Below are positions 53,821 through 62,911 of a stretch of 64,000 bases of DNA, in pieces (position 1 is the stretch's first letter; the number at the start of each line of letters is the position of its first letter). The DNA is taken from NCBI GenBank assembly GCA_021413885.1, contig JAIOPM010000033.1:30371-94370 (forward strand), read 5' to 3'. The notes beneath the pieces are model-generated. The model was not told where the DNA came from. It saw nothing but the letters and a program-made list of their open reading frames with translations, and made no database searches. The DNA is from Planctomycetota bacterium. GTDB taxonomy: Bacteria; Planctomycetota; UBA1135; GCA-002686595. A program made the translations under genes and the position numbers.

Positions 53821-55170
53821 ATGCCGTCTCCGTACCGCTCGCTCGACGCCGCCGCCTTGCGTCGCGACCTGCTCGAGAACTCGTTCACTTCGCTGCGCGG
53901 AGAGAACGAAGTGCACGGCGCGTGGGCCGAGTGTTTCGCGGTGCGTTGGGACGAGCGCGGCGCGCGACCGAGCGCGCTCGCGCGGTCGGAACTCGTCGAC
54001 ATCGTCGCCGCGGCGGCGGCGCGCGGAGGCCTCGAGTTCGCGGCGTCCGCACGACCGCGCTGCGACGCGACGCGCACGCAGGTCGGCGTCGGCTTCGGGC
54101 ACAAGGTGTGGCTCGCGACGTGGCTCTGCAAGTCGCCGAGCGCATGCCACGAGACGTTCGATCGCGCGCTGATCGCGTTGCGCGCGGCGTGTTCGGCGGC
54201 GCGCGTCGAGCTCGTCTCCGTCGGCGCCGATCCGTGGCGCGCGGCCGACGAGAGCGAGGCGCCGACCGAGGCGCTCGACGTCGAGCGCGAAGCGTTCTTC
54301 GCCGCGTCCGAAGGGCCGGGTCTCGCCGCGCTGCGCGTCACCGCGCGCACCGGCGTCGTGCTCGGCTGGGGCACCGCGGTGACGGCGCCGTTGCGTTGGA
54401 AGGCCGCGCAGTTCATCGCGCCGTTCGCGAACGCGTTGTTCGCGCACTCGCCGGTGGTCGCGGGTTCCCATCAAGGGCTGAAGAGCTTCGGCTCGCGTGC
54501 GTGGCGCCTCGCCGCGCCGGACGTCACCGCGCCGCCGCCGACGTTCGCCGACGGACCGGACGGCGATCGCGTCGCGCAGTACCTGACCTTCGCGCTCGAA
54601 GCGCGCGCGTGCGGAATTGCGGGCGAGCCGGCGTTCGGTCGTTGGTTGGAGCGCGCGGTCGACGGCAAGTTCCCGGAGCTCGCCGATTGGCATCGGCACC
54701 TCGACACGCTCAGCCCGCCGGTCAAGCCGATCGGGCATTTGGAGCTCGTCTTCGCCGACACGCAGCCGCGCGCGTTCTCGCTCGCGCCGCTCGCGTTCGC
54801 GGCTGCGTTGCTCGACGACTCGGCGAGCCTGCCGCGCGTGCTCGAGCGCCATGCGTTGCGCTCGCGTGAGCTCGCGCGCCGCTACGAGATCGCGGAGCGC
54901 GACGGTTTCACCGAACCGATCTTCGCGTCCGACGCGAAGGCGTTGGTCGCACTCGCCGCGGATGCGCTGTTGCGCGGTTCGAGTTCGTGGTACGGCGCCC
55001 CGTTGCGCGTCGCGTTCGTCCATTTCGCCGAACGTTGCGCGTTGCGCTCGCGCACGCCGGCCGACGAACTGCTCGACGTCTTCCTGCACCGCGGCGAGAT
55101 CGATCGCGCGGCGCTCTACGAACACGAACGTCGTCTGCTCCAGCCGTTGACGTTCTCGCGCGCGTCCTAG
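53821..55170 (+). CDS. Glutamate-cysteine ligase, EgtA/GCS2-like
   Basis: The 449-residue protein matches the GCS2/EgtA family that joins glutamate to cysteine: SLRGENEVHG with the substrate acidic residues, KSPSACHETFDRALIALRAACSAARVELVSVGADPWR, RVTARTGVVLGWG, and FANALFAHSPVVAG plus a YLTFALEAR helix. This step opens glutathione, or in actinobacteria ergothioneine, synthesis; no other gene of either route is in the window. The ATG at 53821 is chosen because longer in-frame starts run through the tRNA gene. The stop shares a CTAG palindrome with the convergent gene, a 4-base overlap. Confidence 0.83.
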   Translation: MPSPYRSLDAAALRRDLLENSFTSLRGENEVHGAWAECFAVRWDERGARPSALARSELVDIVAAAAARGGLEFAASARPRCDATRTQVGVGFGHKVWLATWLCKSPSACHETFDRALIALRAACSAARVELVSVGADPWRAADESEAPTEALDVEREAFFAASEGPGLAALRVTARTGVVLGWGTAVTAPLRWKAAQFIAPFANALFAHSPVVAGSHQGLKSFGSRAWRLAAPDVTAPPPTFADGPDGDRVAQYLTFALEARACGIAGEPAFGRWLERAVDGKFPELADWHRHLDTLSPPVKPIGHLELVFADTQPRAFSLAPLAFAAALLDDSASLPRVLERHALRSRELARRYEIAERDGFTEPIFASDAKALVALAADALLRGSSSWYGAPLRVAFVHFAERCALRSRTPADELLDVFLHRGEIDRAALYEHERRLLQPLTFSRAS

Positions 55171-57695
55171 GTTCGTCCTGCGCGGCGTCGCACGAGCGCG
55201 AACCACAAGACGAGACCAACGAGCGCTCCCGCCGCGAGACGCAGTCCGGAGCGGAAACTCTCGGGCTCGTACGTGAACGCGAGCCGCGACTTGCCGGCCG
55301 GCAGTTCGACGCCGCGGAACGCGTGATCGGCGCGCAGGATCTCGAGCTCGCGCTCGCCGACGCGCGCATGCCAACCGGGATACCAGGTGTCGGTCAGCAC
55401 GACGAGGCCGGGCGTGTCGAGCTCGACGTCGAGTTCGACGTTGGTCGCGTCGTCGCGGACGAACGAGACGCGGCCGTTCGCGGCGTCGATCGGTGTGCTC
55501 GTCGGATGCTCGACGAACGCGAGCGCGCGCGGATCGAACCCCGGATCGGCGAGTCTCGCGAGACGCGTCTTCGAATCCGCGACGCACTCGACGCGCTTCG
55601 GCACGAAGGCGCGCGGCAGCGCGCTGGGATTCTCGAACACGCGCCACGGACCGCGCTCCACGGTCGGAACGAGTCCCGCGAACGGCGCTGCGCCGCCCGT
55701 CGCGCGCGGCACGACGAACCAACGCAGCCCGAGCAGGTCGACCAGCGGCGAAGCGCGCGGGAAGAACCACTGCAACGCCGCATACGGCAACCGCGGCGCT
55801 TCCGGTGCGCGACACAGGTCGGCGAGCTCGACGACGTGCGCCGGATCGAGCGCGTCGTAGCCGCGCACTTCGCGCAACCGCGGCACGAGATTGAGCGCGG
55901 CCGGCAAGCCGCCGACGCCGCAGACGCGCGACGAGCCCGCGTCGCGCGCGAGGTCCTCGAGCGCGGGCTGCGGCGGGTAGTCGAGTTCGCGCGGGCACTC
56001 GACGACGACTCGGCGCGCGAAGACAGCGGCTTCGGCGACCACCAGGACTCCGAGGAAGAGCGCCGCGGTGCGACGGCGTCGCGGCGCGAACGCGATCCAT
56101 CCGACGGCCGCGAGGCCGGCGAGCGCGAAGCTCGCGCTGAACGCAAGTTCGAGTCGGTAGCCGTGCAACGCGCGGAGCACCGGCGCCTTCGTTCGCGCGG
56201 CTGCGAGCTTCTCCGCCGCGATCGGTTGGCTGCGGCCCAACGCGCGTTGGGTGAGCAACGCGGGCGGCTCGATCGCGCGCCACGCGCACGCGCTCGCGAC
56301 GGCGAGCAACGTCGCGCACGCGAAGCAGAGCGGCGCGCGCCGCGTGCGCCTGCTGCGCAGCAACGCGTCGAACCCGAGTGCGGCGAGTACGAGCGTGGCG
56401 AACGCCGTGAAGAACACCAGGCGATTGCTCTGCACCAGCGAGAGCGGCGGCAGGCGATGCAACAGCGAGAGCAACGGCAGATCGAGCGCTTGACTCGCGC
56501 CGAAGATCCCGGCGCAGAGGAAGAACACGCTCGCCCCGCGGCGCCGACGAACGAACGCGAGCGGCGCGAGCACCAGCGCGGCGACGAGGCCGGAGTAACC
56601 GCTCATCGTGCTCGCGAGCGTGTTGCCGTGATCGAGGAGCCACGTGCTGTCCGCGCGCCCCGAGCCTTCGAAGAACGGCGCGACGAGCAGCATCCCGACG
56701 CGCGGCCCGAACGGCGGGATGTCGACGAAGCCGGCGGCGCGCTCGGTCGCGCGGCGGCTCCAACTCAAGTACTCGACGGTCGGCAGCGTCTGCGGCGCGG
56801 AGAGCAACACGCCGAGTACGACGGCGAACGCGACGACAGCCGCGATGCCGAGCGCCTTGCGCGAGAGCAACCGTCGCACGCCGCAACGCGCGACGAGCCG
56901 CAACGCGAACCACGCTCCGCCGAGCAACAGCACGCCCGACGCGGTCGGCAAGTGTCCACCGACCAACAGCGCCGTCGTGACCAGCGCGATCCCGAGCGGG
57001 GCCGGGCCGAACGGACGGCGCACGCTGCGCTCGATCGCGAAGAGCAGCCACGGCAACCACGTGACGATCTCCGCGTGCGAGAAGCCGCGCCAATTCGCGA
57101 GGTTGCCGCAGAACGGAAAACACCACGCCGCGACCAGCGCCGGCGCGAACGAGACGCGCAGTGCGCCGCGCAGGAACGCGTACAGCCCGAGCGCTCCGAC
57201 GACGCAGCGCGCGAGCTCGACCCACGCGATCGAGACGTGGTCGTTCGGCGGGAAGAGGAAGTGCAGCGCCTTGATCGGCGAGAAGAGCGCGGGGTGACCG
57301 GCGGCAAGCAGCGGCGAGCCGCAGTAGCTGTACGGATTCCAGAGCGGCATGCGCCCGGCGCGCGCTTCGTCGCGCGCGAAGTCCGCGGTCGGCGCGAGCG
57401 TGAAGACGAGGTCGGAGACGGTCTGGAACTGCGGTTCCGTCGGCGGCGCGTCGCCGAGGTAGACGTTCGGCGCCGCGAGCAGGTCGAGCGGCAAGAGGAC
57501 CTTGCGTCCGGCGAGCGACGCGCCGAATACGATCCACGCCAACGCGACGACGCCGGCGACGACCGACGCGACGCGCAGGGCGCGCGCTCGCCGGCTCCGC
57601 TCCGTCGCGAGCCGTTCGAAGCGCGCGGCGAGGCCGCGGTGCGTTCCACGACTCGCCGACGGCGCCGCGCTCGCAATCGGTGCCACCGTCTCCAC
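55167..57695 (-). CDS. YfhO-family membrane protein
   Basis: The 842-residue protein has a basic cytosolic N-terminus, about 12-14 transmembrane helices and periplasmic loops including RMPLWNPYSYCGSPLLAAGHPALFSPI, the signature of YfhO-like (GT-C-type) proteins, in which Bacillus members glycosylate lipoteichoic acid. The C-terminal extracytoplasmic part is rich in beta-strands (VVLTDTWYPGWHARVGERE), followed by a last helix. Glycosyl transfer from a polyprenol-linked donor is the likely activity but the acceptor is unknown. Confidence 0.85.
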   Translation of the reverse strand: METVAPIASAAPSASRGTHRGLAARFERLATERSRRARALRVASVVAGVVALAWIVFGASLAGRKVLLPLDLLAAPNVYLGDAPPTEPQFQTVSDLVFTLAPTADFARDEARAGRMPLWNPYSYCGSPLLAAGHPALFSPIKALHFLFPPNDHVSIAWVELARCVVGALGLYAFLRGALRVSFAPALVAAWCFPFCGNLANWRGFSHAEIVTWLPWLLFAIERSVRRPFGPAPLGIALVTTALLVGGHLPTASGVLLLGGAWFALRLVARCGVRRLLSRKALGIAAVVAFAVVLGVLLSAPQTLPTVEYLSWSRRATERAAGFVDIPPFGPRVGMLLVAPFFEGSGRADSTWLLDHGNTLASTMSGYSGLVAALVLAPLAFVRRRRGASVFFLCAGIFGASQALDLPLLSLLHRLPPLSLVQSNRLVFFTAFATLVLAALGFDALLRSRRTRRAPLCFACATLLAVASACAWRAIEPPALLTQRALGRSQPIAAEKLAAARTKAPVLRALHGYRLELAFSASFALAGLAAVGWIAFAPRRRRTAALFLGVLVVAEAAVFARRVVVECPRELDYPPQPALEDLARDAGSSRVCGVGGLPAALNLVPRLREVRGYDALDPAHVVELADLCRAPEAPRLPYAALQWFFPRASPLVDLLGLRWFVVPRATGGAAPFAGLVPTVERGPWRVFENPSALPRAFVPKRVECVADSKTRLARLADPGFDPRALAFVEHPTSTPIDAANGRVSFVRDDATNVELDVELDTPGLVVLTDTWYPGWHARVGERELEILRADHAFRGVELPAGKSRLAFTYEPESFRSGLRLAAGALVGLVLWFALVRRRAGRT

Positions 57696-57743
57696 GCTAA
57701 CACCGCTTCACGGGCGGATGGAAGGCCCGCGATCGCGTCGAGG

Positions 57744-58892
57744 TCAGAGCGCGGCGAACAGACCCGCTGCGCCGACGATCGCGACCAGCGCGGCGAGGAT
57801 GCAGACGACGAACAGCAGGATCTTGAGCCACGACAACGGCGCTTCGCCTTCGACGCGTCCGCTCTGTCCGTGGATCAGCACGGTGTACGTCTTGTCGCCG
57901 TGGCGGTAGGCGAGGCTCCAGATCGGGAGCAACACGTGCTTCCACCGCACGTCGCGCACGTCGTTCGCGACGCGCAACGAACGCTGCGTGTCGCCGGGGA
58001 CGTCGCCCGAGCACCGTTGTTGCTGCGTCGCGACGATGCGCTCCTTGCCGAGCGTCCACGCGTCGGCGAGGTCGAGTTGGTATTCCTCCGCGCGCCAACC
58101 GGCGAGGTACTCGGGGCGGTAGGGGACGAGTGCCTTGGTGTCGAACGCGCCGAGCTGCTTCGCGAGTTCCTCCGGCAAACCCTTCGACGCATGCACGATC
58201 AAGTCGTCGTACACGTCGTCGCGCTGACCCCACGCCGGCACCCAGCGCACCTTCTGCACTTGGCGCGTCTCCATGTGCATGCGACCGTTGCGCATCACCG
58301 GCACGATCTGCGTTTCGTAGTAGTAGTAACCCGCGTCGGCCGACCAATCGGAGTGCACGTTGGCGTCGAACGTCCAGCACGGCACGTACACGCCGGTCGC
58401 TTCGAAGCGCGCGAGTTGCTTCAACGCCTCGGGCCGGAACCAGAGCCCGCCGATCCACTTGCGGAAGTTGGTCTCCGCCGCCGCGCGGCCGACGTCGAGC
58501 GGGATCAACGACTCGGGCCGGATCGCGTTGCGATTCGCCTCTTGCGCGAGCACGTTGCCCGAGCCGCAGAAGACGCACGTCGAGCTCGTCAACTTACTCT
58601 CGAAGCTGAAGACCGCGCCGCATGTTCCGCAGCGCACCGTGCGCACCTCGACGCCGAGCCCGCGCGCCGCGGAGCCGGCGTCCTCGAGCGGTCGCTCGAC
58701 GACTTGCGCCTCCGAGCGCGGCACCGGCATCGCCTTGCCGCAGTACTCGCACGACAACGCATCCGAGTCCGGATTCCACGTCATCGGCGCGCCGCAGCCG
58801 GGGCAACGAAAGTCGACCTTGCGCGAGGTGGACGCGAGCGCTTCGGACGCGGCGACGTCGGCGGTCACGGGCGACGGGTCGGGCTGTTTCAC
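57744..58892 (-). CDS. Double zinc-ribbon membrane protein (YdjG-like, TFIIB-type ribbon)
   Basis: The 382-residue protein has two zinc ribbons made of four CxxC motifs (FRCPGCGAP, LSCEYCGKA, VRCGTCGAV, STCVFCGSG) within the first 115 residues, a central domain with KWIGGLWFRP, GVYVPCWTFDANV and WKHVLLPIW, and C-terminal transmembrane helices (about 350-380). This layout recalls the TFIIB-zinc-ribbon proteins such as Bacillus YdjG, which work with the SPFH protein YdjI and PspA in membrane stress. A YdjI-like gene lies 2.6 kb away. It is divergent from the GT39-TPR gene. Confidence 0.82.
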   Translation of the reverse strand: MKQPDPSPVTADVAASEALASTSRKVDFRCPGCGAPMTWNPDSDALSCEYCGKAMPVPRSEAQVVERPLEDAGSAARGLGVEVRTVRCGTCGAVFSFESKLTSSTCVFCGSGNVLAQEANRNAIRPESLIPLDVGRAAAETNFRKWIGGLWFRPEALKQLARFEATGVYVPCWTFDANVHSDWSADAGYYYYETQIVPVMRNGRMHMETRQVQKVRWVPAWGQRDDVYDDLIVHASKGLPEELAKQLGAFDTKALVPYRPEYLAGWRAEEYQLDLADAWTLGKERIVATQQQRCSGDVPGDTQRSLRVANDVRDVRWKHVLLPIWSLAYRHGDKTYTVLIHGQSGRVEGEAPLSWLKILLFVVCILAALVAIVGAAGLFAAL

Positions 58893-58983
58893 GCGCGAGG
58901 GACGGCGCTACGACGAGCGCTCGAGGATCTTCACGGGCTCGCGCGTTGTAGCTCGGACGTCCGCACTCGCCAAGCATCGCGCC

Positions 58984-59012
58984 TTGACACCCCGACGTCG
59001 CACCGGTTCGAT
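58984..59012 (+). promoter_or_regulatory. Candidate promoter of the GT39-TPR gene
   Basis: TTGACA (58984-58989) is an exact -35 consensus, followed after 17 bases by TTCGAT (59007-59012). It lies in the 215-base divergent region and gives a leader of about 90 bases to the GTG start at 59108. Confidence 0.45.
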
Positions 59013-59107
59013 CTCGCCATGGACTCGACGCGTGCCGCGACTCTCGCCATGACTCTCGAACGGAGGGGTTCTTCCTCCCGCAGCGCGCGTCGGAGGTCGC
59101 TCGGAGC

Positions 59108-61417
59108 GTGAACGCGACGCCTGAGACCGTCGCGTCGCAGCCGCCGCGGCCCGAACGTTTCTTCCCGTGGCTCGTCGGCCTCCTGGTCGTCGCGCTCGGA
59201 CTCCACGCGTGGATCCTCGCGGAGGCGTGGGAGAAGAATCCGTTCGTTACCAGCTTGCAGGCGGACGCGAGCACGTATTGGACGTGGGCCGAACGCATCG
59301 CCGCCGGTCAATGGATCGGGACCGAGCCGTTCCACGTGCCGCCGCTTTACGCGTACCTCCTCGCGCTCCTGCAGAAGGCGGGCGGAGGATTGCTCGCGGC
59401 GTACAGGCTGCAGCTCGTGCTGCACCTCGTCTCGATCGCGTTCGTCGCGCTGATCGGACGCAGGCTCGCCGGCGCGAGCGTCGGGCTCGTCGCCGCCGTG
59501 TTGTTCGCGTCGTTCCAAGACGGCGCGTTCTTCGTCCAACGCTTGTCGCCGCCGTCGCTGCAGGTCGCATTGATCGCGTGGACGTGGTGGGAGTGGTTGG
59601 GAAGCGCTGAGCGGCCGAGCTTCGCGCGCGCGCTGCGTTCGGGGCTCGCGCTCGGATTCGCGGTGCTCGCCAATCCCGTGATGCTGCCGGTCGCGGCGTT
59701 GTTGCTCGCGTGGCTCGCTTGGCGCGCGCGGAAGAACGCCGTGAGTTGGTCCTGCGTCGTCGCGACCGCGCTCGTCACTGGCGCGACGATCGCGCCGGCG
59801 CCGATCCACAACTGGCTCGCGGCGCACGAGCTGATCCCGATCTCGACGCAAGGCGGCCTCGCGTTCGCGATCGGCAACGCGCCGGGCGCGACAGGCGTGT
59901 ACCACGAGCTCGAGGGCGTCAGCGTGTTGCGCGAGCGCCAGGACCACGACGCGTTGTTGCTCGCGCGCGCGAAGACCGGCGATCCGAACCTCGGCTGGAA
60001 CGGCGCCGATCGCTACTTCTACGGCAGGGGCTTCGACTTCTGGTTCGGCGCGCCGGGCGACGCGCTCGTGCTGCTCGCGCAGAAGGTCCACTGGTTCTTC
60101 AGCGGCCGGCACTACAGCGACTCGTACATGCCGACGCTCGAGATCGAGAGCGGCTTCGCGTCGCGCCTCCGTTTCGCGTGGTTGCGGCCCGCGTGGGTCG
60201 TGTTGCTCGCGTTCGTCGGAGCGTGGTTCGTGCGTCGCGCGTGGTGTCCGTCTCTGCCCGGATGGATCGTGCTGACGGTGCCGCTCGTCGCCGTCGTCGT
60301 CTACCACTACTCGTCGCGCTATCGCGTTCCCGCGTTGCCGGCGGTCGCGGTGTTCGCGGCGTGGGGCTTGGTCGAGATCGTGCGCGGTCGCGATCGCGCG
60401 CGGCGCGTCGTGCTCGGCGGCTCGCTCGCGCTCGGACTCTGCTCGGGTTGGATCGACGCGGACCTCGAGTTCGACACCGAGGATCAATATCGTTCTGCGT
60501 ACGAGCACCTCCTCGGCGCCACGTACCTCTCGCGCGGCGAACCGATGTCCGCGGCGCCGCACCTTCAGCGCGCGTACGAACTCGGACAAGCGGACTCGCA
60601 GGCGCTGCTCGCTGAAGTCTTGCGCGGCATGGGCAAGCTCCAGGACGCGCGCTCGCTCGCCGAGGATGCGTTGAAGCGCAACGGCGAGGACGGTTACGCG
60701 CTGCGCGTGCTCGGGTTCACGCTCGCGGACCAGGGCGACTTCGCCGGCGCGGCGACGCACTTCCAGCGCGCGCTCGTGCGCGAGCCGACCGACGCCGAGT
60801 CGTTGCGCGGGTTGGGCAGTTGCGAGCTCTCGCTCGGTCGCCCCGCGGAAGCGTTGGCGCACTACGATCGCGCGCTCGAACTCTCGCCCGGTCGCGAGGA
60901 CGTCGCGTTCTTCCGCGGCATCGCGCTCGAAGCGCTCGGTCGCGACGCGGAAGCGGAAGCGGCGTGGTCGCCGCTCGCCCTGCACGCGGTCGCCGGCTCG
61001 TTTCCCGGCGCACCCGCGAAGAGCCGCCTGATCGAACTCTGGATCCGCACCGGTCGCTACGGTTTCGCGATCCAGCGTCTGCGCGCGAACCTCGCGGCGG
61101 ATCCGTCGGACGGCGACTCGGCGCTCGCGCTCGCGCGGCTCCTCGCGGCATCGCCGAACACCGCCGAACGCGACGGGGCGTACGCGCTGCAACTCGCGCA
61201 AGGCCTGCGCTCGGTCGCGCCGAACGATCCGCAGGTCCTCGAGATCTGGGCGCTCGCGCTCGCGGAAGGCGGCCACTTCGACGAGGCGGTCCAAGCGGCG
61301 ACGACGTCGGCCGCGACGGCGCGCGCGCAGGGCGCGACCGACTTCGCGGCGGAGATGGACCGGCGCACGGAGCTCTTCCGCGCCGGCCAACCGTTCCGTT
61401 TCCCCGTCGTCCGCTGA
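59108..61417 (+). CDS. GT39-type membrane glycosyltransferase fused to TPR repeats
   Basis: The 769-residue protein has about ten transmembrane helices (residues 20-450) in the GT-C arrangement, with ADASTYWTWAERI in the first loop carrying the acidic residue expected for polyprenol-phosphate-sugar use and SSRYRVPALPAVAVFA late in the membrane part, as in ArnT/PMT-like enzymes. From about 465 to 745 it is TPR repeats (LLGATYLSRGEPMSAAPHLQRAYELG, then ALAHYDRALELSPGREDVAFFRGIALEALG). GT-C plus TPR fusions are frequent in planctomycetes and acidobacteria; the acceptor is unknown. Confidence 0.85.
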   Translation: MNATPETVASQPPRPERFFPWLVGLLVVALGLHAWILAEAWEKNPFVTSLQADASTYWTWAERIAAGQWIGTEPFHVPPLYAYLLALLQKAGGGLLAAYRLQLVLHLVSIAFVALIGRRLAGASVGLVAAVLFASFQDGAFFVQRLSPPSLQVALIAWTWWEWLGSAERPSFARALRSGLALGFAVLANPVMLPVAALLLAWLAWRARKNAVSWSCVVATALVTGATIAPAPIHNWLAAHELIPISTQGGLAFAIGNAPGATGVYHELEGVSVLRERQDHDALLLARAKTGDPNLGWNGADRYFYGRGFDFWFGAPGDALVLLAQKVHWFFSGRHYSDSYMPTLEIESGFASRLRFAWLRPAWVVLLAFVGAWFVRRAWCPSLPGWIVLTVPLVAVVVYHYSSRYRVPALPAVAVFAAWGLVEIVRGRDRARRVVLGGSLALGLCSGWIDADLEFDTEDQYRSAYEHLLGATYLSRGEPMSAAPHLQRAYELGQADSQALLAEVLRGMGKLQDARSLAEDALKRNGEDGYALRVLGFTLADQGDFAGAATHFQRALVREPTDAESLRGLGSCELSLGRPAEALAHYDRALELSPGREDVAFFRGIALEALGRDAEAEAAWSPLALHAVAGSFPGAPAKSRLIELWIRTGRYGFAIQRLRANLAADPSDGDSALALARLLAASPNTAERDGAYALQLAQGLRSVAPNDPQVLEIWALALAEGGHFDEAVQAATTSAATARAQGATDFAAEMDRRTELFRAGQPFRFPVVR

Positions 61418-61435
61418 CGCGGTCCGCGCGCGGAC

Positions 61436-61464
61436 TTTGCGCGCATTGAAGGATCGCCTATCGT
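61436..61464 (+). promoter_or_regulatory. Candidate promoter of the SPFH-zinc-ribbon gene
   Basis: TTTGCG (61436-61441) and TATCGT (61459-61464) are 17 bases apart, giving a leader of about 47 bases ending in a good ribbon of AGGAG immediately before the ATG at 61518. Confidence 0.4.
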
Positions 61465-61517
61465 GCGCGTAGCAAGGTGCTGTTCAGGCACCAACTCGAG
61501 TTCGAGAGGAGAATCGC

Positions 61518-62624
61518 ATGGGTGTGATGGATTGGCTCAAGCGCGGCGTCGGCGAGATGATGATCGCGCGTCCCGACGACGCGAAGTCGCAGGTGGTGTG
61601 GAAGCACCCCGACCCGACGATCCCGATGAAGTCGCAGCTGACCGTCGAGTCCGACGAGACGGCGGTCTTCTTCCGCGACGGCAAGGTGGTCGGCACGCTC
61701 GGGCCGGGGCGGCACACGCTCGACTCGATGAACCTGCCGTTCCTGTCGAACCTGGTCGACAGCTTCACCGGCGGCAACGTCTTCATCACCGAGGTCTTCT
61801 TCGTCTCGACGCGCGAGTTCACCGGCGTCAAGTTTGGCGGCCGGATCGGACACGTCGAGGATCCGAAGAGCGGCGTGCCGGTCGAGACGATGGTCCACGG
61901 CGAGTTCTCCTTCCGCGTCGTGAACGCGGAGCAAGTGATCATCGGACTCGTCGGCATGGGCCGCGCGGAGCCGCATCAAGTCGGCGCGTGGATGAAGGAG
62001 CAGGTGCTCAAGGTCCTGCGCGATCGCATCGCCGAGTTGTGCGTCAAGAACAAGTGGCCGTTGCTCGACGTCACGTCGGGCGCGTACACCGAGGAGGTCG
62101 AGAAGGCGGTGATCGACGCGCTCGACCAACACGTCGCCGCGTACGGCCTCGACATCGTGCGCCTCGGCAACTTCGAGATCGCGATCGACGAGGACGATGC
62201 CGCGAACCTCAAGCGGCTCTACACCGACGCGGCGTACTTGCGCACGGTCGGCGGCGTCGACAACTACCAACGCTTCGCCGCTGGCAAGGCGCTGATGGGC
62301 GCGGGCGAAGGGATGGCGAAAGGCGGAGGTGGGGGAGAAGGCGGCGGCGGGAACCTGCTCGGCGGCGCGGGCCTCGGCGTCGGCTTCGGTCTCGCGCAGA
62401 TGCTCGTGCGCGATGCGCAAGGCGGACATTCTCTCGCGCCCGCGACGCCCGGCGTCGTCTGCGCTTCCTGCGGACAGAGCGTCGGCGCCGGAAGATTCTG
62501 CGCGGCCTGCGGCGGCGAGCTCAAGCCGAAGACAGCCGCATCCGGGGCGTGCGCCGGGTGCTCGGCACCACTGGCGCCCGACGCGCGCTTCTGCGCGCAG
62601 TGCGGACGCAAGCGCGAGGGCTGA
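61518..62624 (+). CDS. SPFH-domain protein with C-terminal double zinc ribbon (YdjI-like)
   Basis: The 368-residue cytosolic protein has an SPFH-related domain (about 20-250: FFRDGKVVGTLGPGRHTL, GEFSFRVVNAEQVI, VIDALDQHVAAYGLDIVRLGNFEI), a glycine-rich linker (about 265-295) and two zinc ribbons at the end made of CASCGQ, CAACGG, CAGCSA and CAQCGR. This is the virion-core/YdjI architecture; in Bacillus such a protein ties PspA to the membrane. A strong AGGAG ribosome-binding site precedes the ATG. No PspA is in the window. Confidence 0.88.
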   Translation: MGVMDWLKRGVGEMMIARPDDAKSQVVWKHPDPTIPMKSQLTVESDETAVFFRDGKVVGTLGPGRHTLDSMNLPFLSNLVDSFTGGNVFITEVFFVSTREFTGVKFGGRIGHVEDPKSGVPVETMVHGEFSFRVVNAEQVIIGLVGMGRAEPHQVGAWMKEQVLKVLRDRIAELCVKNKWPLLDVTSGAYTEEVEKAVIDALDQHVAAYGLDIVRLGNFEIAIDEDDAANLKRLYTDAAYLRTVGGVDNYQRFAAGKALMGAGEGMAKGGGGGEGGGGNLLGGAGLGVGFGLAQMLVRDAQGGHSLAPATPGVVCASCGQSVGAGRFCAACGGELKPKTAASGACAGCSAPLAPDARFCAQCGRKREG

Positions 62625-62833
62625 GCGGCGTTTCGACGGCGCGTGATTTCGAGCGCGCCCCCCTTCCCGCCCGGGCCGGTTGCGGTAGCTTTGGTCGAGT
62701 CCCGCGGGTCCGAGCGGTGTTCGGCGAGCGCGTCCGTTGCCACGGTTCGCTTTGTCGTCGACGATCGGGTCGAGGGGCGAAAAGAGGGAACCTACCCGCG
62801 CCCTCCAGAGTCCTATCGCACCGGGAATTCCGG

Positions 62834-62863
62834 TTGGCGCTTCGGGCGCCATCGCGCTAGAGT
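62834..62863 (+). promoter_or_regulatory. Candidate promoter of the cysteine-rich secreted protein gene
   Basis: TTGGCG (62834-62839) and TAGAGT (62858-62863) are spaced by 18 bases. The -10 box and spacing match the pyrD promoter. The leader is about 42 bases and contains AGGAG at 62900-62904, six or seven bases before the ATG. The rest of the 287-base gap before this gene holds nothing else I can identify. Confidence 0.45.
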
Positions 62864-62911
62864 TCCTGCAGGGTTCTCTCCCCTTCACAACCACTTTTCA
62901 GGAGAAAGTTC

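Noticed and set aside
54987..59111. Plus-strand open frame of 1374 codons through the YfhO and zinc-ribbon genes
   Set aside because: It is antisense to two genes with clear family signatures and contains no signal, domain or repeat structure.
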